Notes under the pieces: generated by a model
Database searches by the model: none
What the model saw: the letters and a program-made list of their open reading frames with translations, nothing else
Told to the model about the DNA's origin: nothing
DNA from: Planctomycetaceae bacterium
GTDB lineage: Bacteria > Planctomycetota > Planctomycetia > Planctomycetales > Planctomycetaceae
Direction of reading: 5' to 3'
DNA length: 5,270 bases
NCBI GenBank assembly: GCA_015487825.1
Contig: WFOZ01000137.1
Location: forward strand, 1 to 5,270
Program-made: the position numbers and the translations under genes
Part shown: in pieces, positions 5,058-5,270 of the stretch
Layout: each line of letters opens with the position of its first letter
Position numbering within the stretch: the stretch's first letter is position 1

Positions 5058-5270
5058 AGGCAATCTACGAATATGACGTGGGAAAAGAACACCAGGCAAT
5101 CAGCGTGTTCCACAAGCTGATTGCACTTGAATTAACGACATGGTTGCCCGTCATTACCCTCCTGTTCTACCGAATCGCATCTATCGAGCAACTGCTGGAT
5201 AAAGATGCAGACAGATTGCTGTTCCGATTGGAGTATTTTGCTGATGAGGAGAAAAATAGAAGCTCAAGTG
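5054..5270 (+). CDS. unrecognised protein, 5' part, continues past right edge
   Basis: This plus-strand frame starts at ATG 5054 and is open for 72 codons to the window end. The family is not recognised. The sequence is clearly protein-like: MKAIYEYDVGKEHQAISVFH, then a hydrophobic stretch at about residues 27-39 (LTTWLPVITLLFY), then a charged helical region (IEQLLDKDADRLLFRLEYF) and EEKNR. The start is uncertain. No ribosome-binding site precedes ATG 5054. The same frame upstream reads IEDDTA back to a TAG at 5033-5035, and those codons also look coding. The gene may therefore be coupled to the leader ORF, or be a 5'-broken remnant. It is divergent from the abiE operon. Confidence 0.55.
   Translation, partial: MKAIYEYDVGKEHQAISVFHKLIALELTTWLPVITLLFYRIASIEQLLDKDADRLLFRLEYFADEEKNRSSS

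Noticed and set aside
4874..5113. Minus-strand frame of 79 codons
   Set aside because: It is antisense to the better-supported plus-strand right-edge gene and has no ribosome-binding site or recognisable motif.

Overview
The window looks like accessory DNA from a bacterium, probably a proteobacterium. That lineage is an inference from the gene families (AbiE-type toxin-antitoxin pair, IS630-type insertion sequence, stand-alone ComEC-like hydrolase). No rRNA, tRNA or housekeeping gene is present to fix it. Almost everything reads on the minus strand, right to left. One gene entering from the right edge reads on the plus strand.

Layout, left to right. Positions 1-1015 hold the first 338 codons of a minus-strand metallo-beta-lactamase-fold hydrolase of the ComEC-like type. 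The gene runs off the left edge. A short AT-rich gap follows, then a doubtful small minus-strand ORF at 1197-1403. Positions 1461-2696 are a complete IS630-family insertion sequence with 29-bp imperfect terminal inverted repeats. It is flanked by a duplicated TA inside CTAG. Its transposase lies in two frames that join at a run of eight A residues. Next comes a small acidic protein gene of unknown function (2706-2966). A palindrome-rich 146-bp spacer follows, containing an inverted pair of DnaA-box-like 9-mers. Then comes a type IV toxin-antitoxin operon: abiEi antitoxin (4024-4626) and abiEii nucleotidyltransferase toxin (3113-4027), joined by a 4-base ATGA overlap. A good minus-strand promoter with an inverted repeat at its -10 element lies just upstream of abiEi. 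About 330 bp without a convincing gene follow. The window ends with the start of an unrecognised plus-strand gene (from 5054), which may be translationally coupled to a 12-codon leader ORF.

How the parts fit. The AbiE pair is the only complete functional system. In characterised members AbiEi is both antitoxin and DNA-binding autorepressor, and AbiEii is a nucleotidyltransferase toxin that can abort phage infection. The small acidic gene lies downstream on the same strand and may be read from the same transcript or from a weak promoter in the spacer. The insertion sequence landed 5 bp past that gene's stop codon and separates it from whatever lay downstream. A stand-alone ComEC-like MBL hydrolase, an AbiE operon and an insertion sequence together suggest a defence or mobile island, but the window does not prove that the hydrolase acts with the other genes.
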